The notes beneath the pieces were generated by a model that saw nothing but the letters and a program-made list of their open reading frames with translations, was not told the DNA's origin and ran no database searches. The translations under genes were made by a program, and so were the position numbers. From the NCBI RefSeq assembly GCF_000209165.1, contig NC_009044.1, positions 186,001-250,000 on the forward strand: a stretch of 64,000 bases of DNA. Direction: 5' to 3'. The stretch is from Scheffersomyces stipitis CBS 6054. Taxonomy: Eukaryota; Ascomycota; Pichiomycetes; Serinales; Debaryomycetaceae. Shown here piece after piece: positions 32,859 to 42,691 of this stretch. Each line of letters begins with the position of its first letter. Position 1 is the first letter of the stretch.

Positions 32859-34211
32859 ATGCCTGCCTTTGTCCTGTCTGACCGGCCCCAGTCTGCCAGC
32901 GATCGATATCTGGAAGATTATAACGATTCGTACGAAGATTCCAATTCTGTAGCAAGTTCAAACTCAATTTCTAATTCCAATTCTGACAACATATACCACA
33001 GCCAAGTCAACAGCCATGATACCAGTGGCAACAGCTTTGACAGTAGCACCGCCCACAGTCCTCGCTTCATTTCTGACCACAGCTCTCCCCTGGGCTCCCG
33101 GAAGATGACCAAGCTTCTGCGAGAACAGCATCTCCACAACTACGACCGTCTTCGAGCCAAACTTCGAGCCAATCTCTCCGAGGCTAACAAGGGTGAAGCC
33201 TCGAATATCGTCTTGGATCATCTTAATGATTTGCGGTCGGTCTACACCAATGTTCAACAGGAAAGAAATCGTGACACACGGATCCACTTGACCGACTCAG
33301 AAGCGTTCAAAGAAACGGCTGATTTTGCAGCAACCAACGCCCGAAACTTGAAGTTCAATGATGCTGGAATAGCTCTCGAAACGCGTCTGTTCATGTCACG
33401 TTTGCGACGTTTTGCTAGCGGAGACGTAGGCTCTCGTAGTTCTGTGGCTGTAGCTGTAGATACAGACTGTGAAACCGAGAATGACATCGATGTAGACGAA
33501 AATGACGATGATGAGGACGAAAACATCACTACAGGCGAAGAAATGTTCAATCGCACGAATTGGATCCGTTTGGGTATATTATACCATCAGGTGAGTCGAA
33601 GGGCTGTGCTGATAGACTTCTTAAACGGGCCCTTGGCTAGTGAAAGAAAGAAGGCGGTAGCAAGAAACCGCAATATAGATGACACGCAACTGGGAGCGGC
33701 TGCTACTACGGCCAAACATGTCCAGAGTAGCGAGCTTGAGACTGACGAAGAGAAAAGTACTGCCCATATTATCAGAAGTATCTTCAGCACTTTGCAGGAA
33801 ATGGATTTGGATGAAGGAGTGAACTTTGTCAAGTTTTTCATCAATCCCAACTCGTTTGCCCAGTCGGTAGAAAACTTGTTTTTCATCAGCTTTCTTGTAC
33901 GTGACGGTAAGTTGAAGGTGTATCAGGGCCCTGATCTGGTTCCTATGGTCAAGATTCCTACTGTAGAAGAAATGGAGGAAGTATCTCTTCGAGGAAAGGA
34001 CGTGGAAACTAACCACCATATCGCTAACCTAGACTATGCTACCTGGGAGGGACTCATCCTGACATTTAATATCACAGAGTCATTCTTGGGCCATCGTGAC
34101 GAAGAGGAAGACACGATTCCTCAGGAAGACTTGTATGATGAGGAAGAAGAACCTATACAAGAACCGGTGCCCAGTGATTCAGAGTCAAACTACACCAGTG
34201 CTCAAGAATAG
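32859..34211 (+). CDS. NSE4: Smc5/6 complex kleisin subunit Nse4
   Basis: 450 residues from the ATG at 32859 (MPAFVLSDRP); the upstream frame lacks homology. Nse4 bridges the Smc5 and Smc6 heads and binds Nse1/Nse3, acting in recombination repair. A Ser/Asn-rich N terminus of about 80 residues precedes the helical kleisin N domain (REQHLHNYDRLRAKLRANLS ... VLDHLNDLRSVYTNVQQERN). The typical FKETADFAATNARNLKFND follows. The C-terminal winged-helix part includes VNFVKFFINPNSFAQSVENL, then FFISFLVRDGKLKV and ATWEGLILTFNITES. The tail is acidic. Slightly longer than S. cerevisiae Nse4 (402). Confidence 0.93.
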   Translation: MPAFVLSDRPQSASDRYLEDYNDSYEDSNSVASSNSISNSNSDNIYHSQVNSHDTSGNSFDSSTAHSPRFISDHSSPLGSRKMTKLLREQHLHNYDRLRAKLRANLSEANKGEASNIVLDHLNDLRSVYTNVQQERNRDTRIHLTDSEAFKETADFAATNARNLKFNDAGIALETRLFMSRLRRFASGDVGSRSSVAVAVDTDCETENDIDVDENDDDEDENITTGEEMFNRTNWIRLGILYHQVSRRAVLIDFLNGPLASERKKAVARNRNIDDTQLGAAATTAKHVQSSELETDEEKSTAHIIRSIFSTLQEMDLDEGVNFVKFFINPNSFAQSVENLFFISFLVRDGKLKVYQGPDLVPMVKIPTVEEMEEVSLRGKDVETNHHIANLDYATWEGLILTFNITESFLGHRDEEEDTIPQEDLYDEEEEPIQEPVPSDSESNYTSAQE

Positions 34212-34449
34212 ATTAATTCATGTAACGACTTATAAATACAATATAGAATAGTTCTCTAATGATAATCTAATGCTATCACTAAAGAATTATAGTTAATTCT
34301 ATAACTTCAGCTAATCCTATTGAAATCTCCAATCTATCACTTATGCTTTTACTGAAACAGTAGAAATGCTGATATAGTACACGATAATCTACAGACTATT
34401 TACAATTCTATTTACATACCTCTTTCCTCTATGCTCTATCCGTCAAATA

Positions 34450-35778
34450 TTAGTTTTCAAACTTGCACACTTTGTTGAACTCGGCGTCATCCACCTTTAC
34501 CCAGCCATCCACATCAAGCAACTGGTTCATGGGCCATCTTCTTATAGGAGTGATGTTCAAGTCCGACTTGACTCTCAATTTCTCAAAGATTTCGATTCCG
34601 GCAACTCCGATCATGATGGCATTATCCGTACAAAGCGATAAGTCCGGGAAATGGAACGCTAAATCTTGGTCGGTTCGTAACGCTTCCTTATACTCAAGAT
34701 TCGAACTCAACTTTTGACGCAAACGCCTGTTTGCTGCTACACCTCCGGAACAGATGAAGTCTTGGATACCTACGAACTTTCCATCGGCGTTTCTATACAC
34801 GCTTCTGTCCAAGCCGTGTTTCTGGAATGCTACGTTGATACGGTCCACTATATGATCAAATACTGTCTCTTGTGTCTTGTAAGCGATCATCTGCTTCGTT
34901 TTATTGTCAAACTGCTCGTTGTTTAAATAATGAATCCGGTACGATTGAATAGCACTCAAAAACTGAGCAAACGAAAACTGGATATTCTTAGGAACTCGTC
35001 CAGTTCCTGGTCCTTTGAATGGCATCTTGAGTTTGAACTTGTACTCGTTGTCCCTGGTTTCTATATCAACATTGTCGAACTCTTGTTTGAGTTCCTCAGG
35101 GAAATTATTGATATACTTTTCTAGTTCTTGTCCGAGCATATTCCCATAAAGCCCAAGTTCGCGAGCGCATTTGTCAAGAGAATCTCCCACAGCGATGTCA
35201 TTCACTTCGACAATGATCTCGTGCTCCTGAATCGACTTCAGCAATATCAACATCGTGTGACCTCCGCTACAAAGTAAACTAAGAAAAGGATACTTAGGAG
35301 CACCCAACCATGGCTGCTCGGTCTTAGGAAGCTGGGCTATAAGCAAATGCCCTAACATATGGTGAACACCTACAATTGGTACATCCCATGCAACAGATAA
35401 CCCTTTGGCAAATTGTGTGCTCGAACATAAAGATCCTGTCATTCCAGGACCTCGGGTTACACATATCAAATCTGGTGGATTACGAGCATTCATTCCATGT
35501 TTCTTGCAGAGCTCATCTACCAAACCTCCTATGGTAGAGAGATGGAAATCATACGCTGCCGTAGGCATAATTCCACCTATATCAGCAGAATCTAATGTCT
35601 TTTTGATCTGGTCAATCACTTTGGGGGGCTCTAGAGGCAGATATCGGTCTAAGAGAGCTACACAAGAATCGTCACATGACGTTTCTATAGCTAGAACCTT
35701 GTACGTTCGGCGAAAGGTAGTCGAAATCGGCAGCCGTATAATCCGTGTACTGTTCTTCAATATTCTGTTGCCTATCAT
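34450..35778 (-). CDS. QRI7: Mitochondrial tRNA threonylcarbamoyladenosine synthase Qri7
   Basis: 442 residues from the ATG at 35778. It transfers the threonylcarbamoyl group to A37 of ANN-decoding mitochondrial tRNAs (t6A). The first 30 residues (MIGNRILKNSTRIIRLPIST) are Arg/Lys-rich without acids, a mitochondrial presequence. The TsaD/Kae1 motifs are complete: VLAIETSCDDSC, ICVTRGPGMTGSL, the metal-binding VHHMLGHLL, LLCSGGHTMLI, DSLDKCARELG, CSGGVAANRRLR and LCTDNAIMIG. The presequence and the Qri7-type insert around KYPFLSLLCSGG separate it from the nuclear/cytosolic Kae1. A CACGTG at 35881-35886 lies about 100 bp upstream. Confidence 0.95.
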   Translation of the reverse strand: MIGNRILKNSTRIIRLPISTTFRRTYKVLAIETSCDDSCVALLDRYLPLEPPKVIDQIKKTLDSADIGGIMPTAAYDFHLSTIGGLVDELCKKHGMNARNPPDLICVTRGPGMTGSLCSSTQFAKGLSVAWDVPIVGVHHMLGHLLIAQLPKTEQPWLGAPKYPFLSLLCSGGHTMLILLKSIQEHEIIVEVNDIAVGDSLDKCARELGLYGNMLGQELEKYINNFPEELKQEFDNVDIETRDNEYKFKLKMPFKGPGTGRVPKNIQFSFAQFLSAIQSYRIHYLNNEQFDNKTKQMIAYKTQETVFDHIVDRINVAFQKHGLDRSVYRNADGKFVGIQDFICSGGVAANRRLRQKLSSNLEYKEALRTDQDLAFHFPDLSLCTDNAIMIGVAGIEIFEKLRVKSDLNITPIRRWPMNQLLDVDGWVKVDDAEFNKVCKFEN

Positions 35779-36713
35779 ATCATATTTTGGAGGTAAATGC
35801 AATTACAATCAAATCCTGGAGGAAAAGAAACTTCTGGGGTTTAAAAGTTTTTCAGATATTCTTTTCTAGTTCCGGTTGATCACGTGAATTTCTATAAATT
35901 TGAACCCGGATATATTTTGAGATGCCTGAACAAGATCATATTCATCTCCTAGCAAAATATAAGAAGGAGATAAATAACTGGCCTTCAAACATTGCTTCTC
36001 ATCCGACATTGTAGTTTCTTCTATTTTCTTTTCTTTTTGGGCCAATTTTGGCCCACTCATGGGCTCCTTACCATCTCCGTGAATTCCTCATCTGACCGGA
36101 AGTAACATCCGAGACTTGCTCAAGCAACAGAATAAATTCCCATAAATACAACAGAAACTGAGGAAAATAAGTATGGAAATCACTAAACTCGTCTTTTTAG
36201 CTTATGTCGACCAATCTTGACTGTTTTTCACAGTCTTCCTTCTACTGTCTGCACTATCTTTCTTTTACGAGCTAAAAGATCAGAAACGGTTCCTATTTGA
36301 CACAAATGTATTCCTGTATGCAGCCCGGAGAAAACTTCCAGAAAATCGAAAACCAGACATTTCGTTTCCAGGTTGAGGACAGTAATCCTTCTGGTAAAAC
36401 ACCGATAAGCGCCGATAGACTTCTTTGCGGTTCGCTTTTCGACTGGTTCTTTTCTGAAATACACGCTAGTGTCAGCAGCCGTCTCTCTGAAATTCCAGCG
36501 GTTTTTCTCCTCGGATATCTCCAATAGCACTGTTTCTTGGTTCCACTACCACTTGTAGCACCAGCTAAGATAACTTACGAATACCATTTTCCAGCCGTTT
36601 TTATGCCCCAAGTTGGCCACCTTCAAGTTCATGAACTGAGTAGCCATTTTAGATTTTTTTCAAAAAAAAAGGAGGACCATTTTGCATCCACTTGAATTGT
36701 CATAGACTGATTT
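35779..36713. other. Divergent intergenic region QRI7 / MME1
   Basis: No gene that I trust. A 64-codon minus-strand ATG frame (36060-35866) starts MSGPKLAQKEKK but has no known match and sits in the QRI7 promoter. Its start overlaps the inverted repeat GGGCCAA-TT-TTGGCCC (36039-36054). A poly(dA) tract lies near 36662. Confidence 0.4.
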
Positions 36714-37808
36714 ATGTCACAAGTTTTCACTACTTCAACGATACCGTTGAGCTTTGGTCCCCAGCATGAGCCGGGGCCGAAACACAAACTTCCGGCGGCT
36801 GCTGCTCCAGATAAATCGCCAGAAAACGAGCCAGTGGCCGAGCTGGCGCTGCCGATCTGGAATTGTATGTTGGCTGGAGGATTTGGTGGAATGGTAGGAG
36901 ACACTTCCATGCATTCTTTGGATACCGTAAAAACTAGGCAACAGGGATATCCTCATAATCCCAAGTATAAACATATGGTACCGGCCTACCGGACGATATT
37001 GAAGGAGGAAGGCTTCTTCCGGGGATTGTACGGAGGCTATACGCCTGCAATTCTAGGCTCGTTTCCGTCTACAGCAGCATTTTTTGCAACATACGAGTAC
37101 ACCAAGCGTAGACTTATCAACGAGTACGGTATCAACGAGACGATGTCGTACTTCGTTGCGGGAGTTCTTGGGGATTTAGCGTCGTCGATTTTCTACGTTC
37201 CCTCAGAAGTCTTGAAGACCCGGTTGCAACTACAGGGAAAGTTCAATAATCCGTTCACGAAAGAATGCGGCTACAACTACAAGGGCTTGATCAATGCTGT
37301 CTCGTCGATTGCTAAGAAAGAGGGACCATCTACTTTTGTGTTTGGCTACAAAGAGACGTTGTTTCGGGACTTACCTTTTTCTGCCCTACAATTTGCATTC
37401 TACGAGAAGTTCAGACAGCTTGCCATATTCTACAACAAGTCGCCGGACTTACCAGTTTCGCTTGAGCTTTTGACTGGGGCTGCTGCCGGGGGGTTGGCTG
37501 GAACCTTGACGACGCCGTTGGACGTGATCAAGACGAGAATTCAAACTGCAACCAACACTGCAGAATTGTCTGAGTTCTCGTCCATCAAGACATCAAATCC
37601 GGTTGTCAAATTCGTGTCGAAATCATCGACGTTAAACGCGTTAGCATCCATCTACAAACACGACGGTATAATAGGAGCGTTTTCCGGTGTCGGACCTCGT
37701 TTTATCTGGACCGGAATTCAGAGTTCCATCATGTTATTGTTGTACCAGGTATCGTTGAAACAGCTAGACCAGATTCTCGGTAACAACGAGGCTGTCATGG
37801 ACGCATAG
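36714..37808 (+). CDS. MME1: Mitochondrial carrier Mme1 (inner-membrane Mg2+ exporter type, YMR166C-like)
   Basis: 364 residues, mitochondrial carrier family. Three repeats each carry the signature: SLDTVKTR (first Pro replaced by Ser, as in yeast Mme1), PSEVLKTRLQLQG and PLDVIKTRIQ. Repeat-to-repeat spacing and six predicted helices are normal. Agreement with S. cerevisiae Mme1 is strong across MHSLDTVKTRQQG, FFRGLYGGYTPAILGSFPS, YVPSEVLKTRLQLQGKFNNP, RDLPFSALQFAFYEKFRQLA and FSGVGPRFIWTGIQSSIMLL. The N terminus (1-48) is Pro/Ala-rich. Two CTG codons (residues 44 and 46) lie just before PIWNC; the one next to Pro aligns with a Ser in yeast Mme1, supporting CTG as Ser. Yeast Mme1 exports Mg2+ from the matrix. 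Confidence 0.93.
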   Translation: MSQVFTTSTIPLSFGPQHEPGPKHKLPAAAAPDKSPENEPVAELALPIWNCMLAGGFGGMVGDTSMHSLDTVKTRQQGYPHNPKYKHMVPAYRTILKEEGFFRGLYGGYTPAILGSFPSTAAFFATYEYTKRRLINEYGINETMSYFVAGVLGDLASSIFYVPSEVLKTRLQLQGKFNNPFTKECGYNYKGLINAVSSIAKKEGPSTFVFGYKETLFRDLPFSALQFAFYEKFRQLAIFYNKSPDLPVSLELLTGAAAGGLAGTLTTPLDVIKTRIQTATNTAELSEFSSIKTSNPVVKFVSKSSTLNALASIYKHDGIIGAFSGVGPRFIWTGIQSSIMLLLYQVSLKQLDQILGNNEAVMDA

Positions 37809-38768
37809 TCCCTTGCATTGTATACTAGAATGATGTCATGTAAATAGAGATAGACATAACTAATATAGGCTGATAGAGAAAGTATAATAGAACGTAACTG
37901 TAAATATATGAACTAAGATCTATTCTACAATAGATAGCTAGGACGCCAGAATCGTAAGGACATGATTCTCCACACTTGAATGTTGCCCAGATCAATTGCA
38001 CATACAAAGCATAGCACACAAGCATATACTGTATTTTCAACAGTAGCCGACAATATACAAATTCTATACAAAGCTACTATATACAATGACGTACAAATGC
38101 ATTAAGGAGCTAAACAAATTAATAGATTCAATGTGGTTACAGAGACCCAATTGGCCTGCTATTTCCGATACTTTAATTATCATTCCTGGTGGCACCGGAA
38201 AAGTCTTAAGATATTATCATAGTCGTTTTGCTCGGAATAATTGCCATGCATCTGAAATTTTTCTAAGCGAGAGTTGATTTGATATCCGATTCTAGAAACA
38301 CGCCTGCTGAAAAATTGAACCTCAATACGAATAAATCGTCTATTCACACCAGAGTCTTTCTCTGCCATTCTCTCAGATGACGATAGAATTACAGACATGG
38401 TATTTCGAGCAGTTGAACATCTTTTCCGCAACTTTAGGTAGTTTCATTAGCCTAGCAGCCTAGTTCCGGTCCCTTAAATTGTTGCATGATATGCAGATCC
38501 GAGGAAGGAAAGTCCCTACCAGGGAACGTTTCCTCGGCACCAGATGTATACCCCACAAAAACTGAAATAATTGAAAAACTATATAGAAGGTTTGACATCT
38601 GGAATTTATGGAACACTACTTTCTTCTATCTATCTCACGGTTGGTATCTCTGAAAACAACTCTATATTACCACCTTTAGATTACTACTTACCCAGGTTTT
38701 TCGTCGCATTGAGAAACTCCTGATCTTGTAGAATTATTGTCTCCATTGAACACTCGAATATCCTTAAA
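37809..38768. other. MME1 3' flank and SPS19 promoter
   Basis: No gene. The right half holds an inverted CCGAGG/CCTCGG element (listed separately) and a TATA-like TATATAG at 38580-38586, about 185 bp before the SPS19 ATG. Short frames on the minus strand lack ATG starts. Confidence 0.5.
38499..38537. promoter_or_regulatory. Inverted CCGAGG...CCTCGG element in the SPS19 promoter
   Basis: CCGAGGAA (38499-38506) and TTCCTCGG (38530-38537) form 8-bp complementary arms. A second palindrome TCCCT-ACC-AGGGA (38513-38525) lies between them. CCTCGG is the known core of the fatty-acid-responsive Zn2Cys6 factors FarA/FarB of Aspergillus; C. albicans has the homologue Ctf1. A position 230-270 bp before a peroxisomal beta-oxidation gene fits. 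The palindromes could also fold as a hairpin in an RNA, but it lies upstream of the likely transcript. Confidence 0.6.
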
Positions 38769-39647
38769 ATGAGCACTTTAGATCAATCCTTTGTCACCAA
38801 CGGTTCCTGGAAGCCCGATCTCTTCAAGGGCAAGGTTGTCTTTGTCACCGGAGGAGCAGGTACCATTTGCAGAGTGCAGACCGAAGCCTTGGTATTACTT
38901 GGAGCCAACGCTGTTATTATTGGTAGAAACGTCGAAAAGACTGAGAAGGCTGCCGCAGAAATTCAACAATTGAGAGCCGGTGCTAAAGTCATTGGAATTG
39001 GTGGAGTCGATGTCAGATCAGTAGAATCGATCGCAAAGGCTGTGGAAGTCACTGTCAAAGAGCTTGGCCGTATCGATTTCGTCATTGCTGGTGCCGCTGG
39101 TAATTTCATTTCAGACTTCAACCACTTGTCTTCCAATGCTTTCAAGTCTGTCGTTTCCATTGACTTGTTGGGTTCGTATAACACAGCAAAGGCCACATTC
39201 CAAGAACTCAGAAAGACCAAAGGTGCCTACTTATTTGTTTCGGCCACCTTGCACTATTACGGTATTCCATTCCAGTTGCATGTTGGCGCTGCTAAGGCTG
39301 GTGTAGATGCTCTTTCCAATGCCTTGGCTGTTGAATTGGGTCCTTTGGGAATCCGTTCCAATGCCATTGCTCCCGGTTTAATCGAAGGAACAGAAGGCTT
39401 TGCTAGATTGGCACCACCTAGTGAGGATGGGGGAAATGGCTTACGTGACAAAATCCCATTACAAAAATTCGGTACGAGTAGAGATATTGCCGAAGCCACT
39501 GTCTATTTGTTCTCTCCAGCTGCTTCTTATGTGACCGGTACTATTGAAGTTGTTGACGGTGGGGCATGGCACATCGGGAGTTACATGCAAGATCTCTATC
39601 CTTCCGTGGTTATCGCTGCTAACGAAGATCCATCAGCAAAGATCTAA
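38769..39647 (+). CDS. SPS19: Peroxisomal 2,4-dienoyl-CoA reductase Sps19
   Basis: 292 residues, NADPH-dependent short-chain dehydrogenase fold. It reduces 2,4-dienoyl-CoA so that unsaturated fatty acids with even-numbered double bonds can enter beta-oxidation. The cofactor motif is VFVTGGAGTICRVQ (TGGxGxI) and the second conserved patch is AGAAGNF. The active-site region SATLHYYGIPFQLHVGAAKA lacks the usual YxxxK tyrosine but keeps the Lys. That is the normal state of the DECR family and matches yeast Sps19 (SATFHYYGVPFQGHVGAAKA). The C terminus AKI is a PTS1 variant, used for example by the C. tropicalis peroxisomal multifunctional enzyme. The promoter carries a fatty-acid-type CCTCGG inverted repeat. 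Confidence 0.94.
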   Translation: MSTLDQSFVTNGSWKPDLFKGKVVFVTGGAGTICRVQTEALVLLGANAVIIGRNVEKTEKAAAEIQQLRAGAKVIGIGGVDVRSVESIAKAVEVTVKELGRIDFVIAGAAGNFISDFNHLSSNAFKSVVSIDLLGSYNTAKATFQELRKTKGAYLFVSATLHYYGIPFQLHVGAAKAGVDALSNALAVELGPLGIRSNAIAPGLIEGTEGFARLAPPSEDGGNGLRDKIPLQKFGTSRDIAEATVYLFSPAASYVTGTIEVVDGGAWHIGSYMQDLYPSVVIAANEDPSAKI

Positions 39648-40614
39648 GTGGGTTTATGAAGGGATTATGAAGGGAATAAATATATAAGCTTTTTTGTGAG
39701 GATGTAGAGACGAAGAAGGATGTAGAATTCAAGGTTACTATTGACTCATTTTCTTACTTATGCAAGTATGTGATGTGAAATCGTGTGCAAACATTACAAG
39801 TTGCCTGTAGTCCTGCTTTTGATTTATCTTGTATTTGTATTAAGAGTATCTGGGGGTTGGGGTACATCGATCCAAATTGGGTATTTTCAGATTTTGCAGC
39901 CATTCTCACGATGCTTATCTTCCCCACATTTCTGAACCCAAATTTTGTATTTTATCATTCTGCTAATTTCCTACAGTTCCTCTCAATCAGCCATCTTCGG
40001 ATATTCTTATCTTTGGCTACTCTGCCGACGCATCTCGTCTCCCAAGTTCCGCCAGTATTCAGATCAAGTCAGACTGCACAATTTGAAGTGAGTACATATG
40101 TCGATTGTTGGCTGAGACCATCTTCCACAGAGTAAAGCCCTATAGAACTAGTAACATATCCAACCAGCAATTGAGTTCAACAACAGGTTTATATGTGTTC
40201 CATTATGTAGATAATCCGGTTTCCGGATAAATCGAATCAACTGAGAAAAATATAGAGATCAGAATCTGGTGCACAAATTTTATATTTTAGCGTATGCAAA
40301 TTCTATTCAAAGAATGAAGTTTATTCAATCTAATACATCCCTTTCTTACGGAATTATCAGTATTCAATTGCTCAGAAGCTGTAGTATCACAACGAAACCA
40401 GAATACTGAATCAGTGTAGACGATTTCTCGCACGTGTGAAATTGCGCGTGCCCATGCCCGATTCTAGCGTCCCCAGAATCAAGGCTTTCCTGAAATTTGT
40501 TACATTTGAGTATCTACGAATTCAACATTTCTTTCGTTCTACAAAGGCAATCGGCTCTCTTTTATTTCTGTTCGCTTCTTCCTTGTACTAAGATAACCGT
40601 AGATTACTGCTACC
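39648..40614. other. Tandem intergenic region SPS19 / MCA1
   Basis: No gene; the 116-codon frame at 39785 starts with GTG and looks random. TGACTCA lies near 39741 and CACGTG at 40431-40436 (184 bp before MCA1). Confidence 0.4.
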
Positions 40615-41853
40615 ATGTTTCCAGGCTCCGGTCACAACACCTACGGAGGATACCCTCCTCCACAAGGTCCTCCTCCTAACAATAATGGCTACAACTCTGG
40701 CCCCAATAATAGCTACAGGCAACAGGGCTATTCTCGTCCACAGGGACCTCCTCCAGGTCAGTATGATCAACAATCCCAGTACTCTCAGCAATCTCAGTAC
40801 TCTCAACAGCCTCAATACTCTAGACCATCTGCTCCTCCTCAAGGAGGCACTGGCTATGGCGACCAGAGTCAATGGGGACGTCCTACAGGGCCCCCTCCAT
40901 CTGGATCTCAGTCCTTCGGTCAGAATTCTGGCTACACGTTCCAATATTCGAACTGTAGTGGGCGTAAAAAGGCGCTTTTGGTAGGAGTAAACTACTTTGG
41001 CTCACCAAACGAATTGCGGGGCTGCATCAACGACGTCAAGAACATGAGTTCGTTTCTTGTTGACCATTGGGGCTACCAGTGGAACGACATTGTCATTTTG
41101 ACAGATGACCAGAACGATATATCTCGAGTTCCAACCAAGAACAACATCATCAGGGCGATGCAATGGCTTGTTAAGGATGCACGTCCTAATGACTCGTTGG
41201 TATTCCACTATTCTGGTCACGGGGGTACAACAGCGGACACGGATGGAGACGAAGAATCTGGTTACGATGACGTTATCTACCCTGTTGATTTCCAGCAAGC
41301 TGGTCATATAGTGGATGATGACATGCATGCAATTATGGTAAGACCTCTTCCTCCTGGTTGTCGTTTGACGGCTTTGTACGACTCTTGCCATTCTGGAACC
41401 GCTCTCGACTTACCCTATGTGTACTCCACTAAGGGAGTAGTCAAGGAACCTAATTTGTTGAAGGATGCAGGCTCGGATGCACTTAATGCATTCATTAGTT
41501 ATGAGCGAGGCAACATTGGAGGTGCCATTTCGTCGCTTACTGGATTGGTTAAGAAAGTAGCCCGCCAAGGCTCTACCAACCAGGACCAGGTAAGACAAGC
41601 TAAGTTCTCTGCAGCTGATGTGATCTCGATTTCTGGGTGTAAGGATGACCAGACTTCTGCTGATGCAAAGGAAAACGGCCGAGCCACCGGTGCTATGTCG
41701 TGGTCGTTCATCAAAGTGTTGAACGAGCTCCCCAACCAGTCGTACTTGTCTCTTTTGAACAATATGAGAACGATCTTGGCGGCCAAGTACTCGCAAAAGC
41801 CGCAATTGAGTTGTTCTCATCCTCAGGATATGAACATTCAATTCATCATGTAA
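40615..41853 (+). CDS. MCA1: Type I metacaspase Mca1 (Yca1)
   Basis: 412 residues. Metacaspases are Ca2+-dependent Arg/Lys-specific cysteine proteases involved in protein quality control and stress-induced death. The Gln/Pro/Tyr-rich prodomain (1-110) has repeated QYSQQ and PPPGQY units, a prion-like feature known in yeast Mca1. The p20 domain follows from [20 protein letters not shown]. The catalytic dyad is intact: His202 in HYSGHGG and Cys258 in DSCHSG. The p10 part holds [14 protein letters not shown] and [11 protein letters not shown]. The C terminus ends [10 protein letters not shown], like fungal orthologues. No in-frame CTG codons were seen in this gene. Confidence 0.95.
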   Translation: MFPGSGHNTYGGYPPPQGPPPNNNGYNSGPNNSYRQQGYSRPQGPPPGQYDQQSQYSQQSQYSQQPQYSRPSAPPQGGTGYGDQSQWGRPTGPPPSGSQSFGQNSGYTFQYSNCSGRKKALLVGVNYFGSPNELRGCINDVKNMSSFLVDHWGYQWNDIVILTDDQNDISRVPTKNNIIRAMQWLVKDARPNDSLVFHYSGHGGTTADTDGDEESGYDDVIYPVDFQQAGHIVDDDMHAIMVRPLPPGCRLTALYDSCHSGTALDLPYVYSTKGVVKEPNLLKDAGSDALNAFISYERGNIGGAISSLTGLVKKVARQGSTNQDQVRQAKFSAADVISISGCKDDQTSADAKENGRATGAMSWSFIKVLNELPNQSYLSLLNNMRTILAAKYSQKPQLSCSHPQDMNIQFIM

Positions 41854-42691
41854 TTGTATTTTCGGTGTATATCTTAAGCTGCTTATTAGCAAGCAAAACT
41901 GTCAAATGCAAAGTTGATTGTAGATAGTACGTTCACAGCTATGAATACATAACGTGAATTTGTTGTAGAAAACATAGAAATGAAAACCTACCATTGTTAT
42001 CAGAGAGTTTTCTCTAATAGAACAGAATTTATACTATTTTGTGTTGCCGGACTAAGAAGTGTTCAATAATTGATAAATGGGTGCAAAACAGAATCTGTAT
42101 TAAACGGCTGCGAAAAATTGCATTACCAGAAAATAATTATCTTAACTTACATTGCTTCTGCTCCATCTATATCATTCCGAAGATATATACGAAGCTGTAA
42201 TAGGACTCTGTTTCCTATGTTACATGTTCTACGTTTAGTAAATCAGAATCTCACCCTCGTTCATTGCTTAATACGGGCTTAGGCTTAGCAACTGGCACAA
42301 AAGTGAATAGGGCTATGGCACCCAACAGCATAATATGAATTTCGTCAAAATTATACAATTTGTCCAGAAAAAACACCAAAACTACATCCTACAATTTCGA
42401 CGACTTCTTTTCACTTCTACGTTTACTCTTTCTTCAATCCCTCCCTTTGCTTCTTCTCCCATTAACTGCCCGTCAAACTTATGTTTCAACTTACTATTTT
42501 TGTCACGTGCTGAATCACGGTTATTCAACGTCTCAGCTCATTTAACTGGTTAGATCACGACCTCTGATATCAGGTACGTAGCGAACTAAATTTACTCCAT
42601 TTCTACAAAAATAACAATAAACAATTTTATTCATTCTTTTTCTTTCTTTTCTTTGGTGTCCTTCCATTCTTTCTTCAATTGGTCAATTCTC
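41854..42691. other. Tandem intergenic region downstream of MCA1
   Basis: About 840 bp, AT-rich, no gene. CACGTG at 42504-42509, 183 bp before the next ATG. Confidence 0.4.

Noticed and set aside
35866..36060. 64-codon minus-strand frame MSGPKLAQKEKK...
   Set aside because: ATG start but sits in the QRI7 promoter and matches no known small protein; would need transcript evidence.
39172..39330. Loss of the catalytic Tyr in SPS19
   Set aside because: The missing YxxxK tyrosine is normal for the dienoyl-CoA reductase family and is the same in yeast Sps19.
39785..40135. 116-codon frame downstream of SPS19
   Set aside because: Starts with GTG, not ATG, and the translation looks random.
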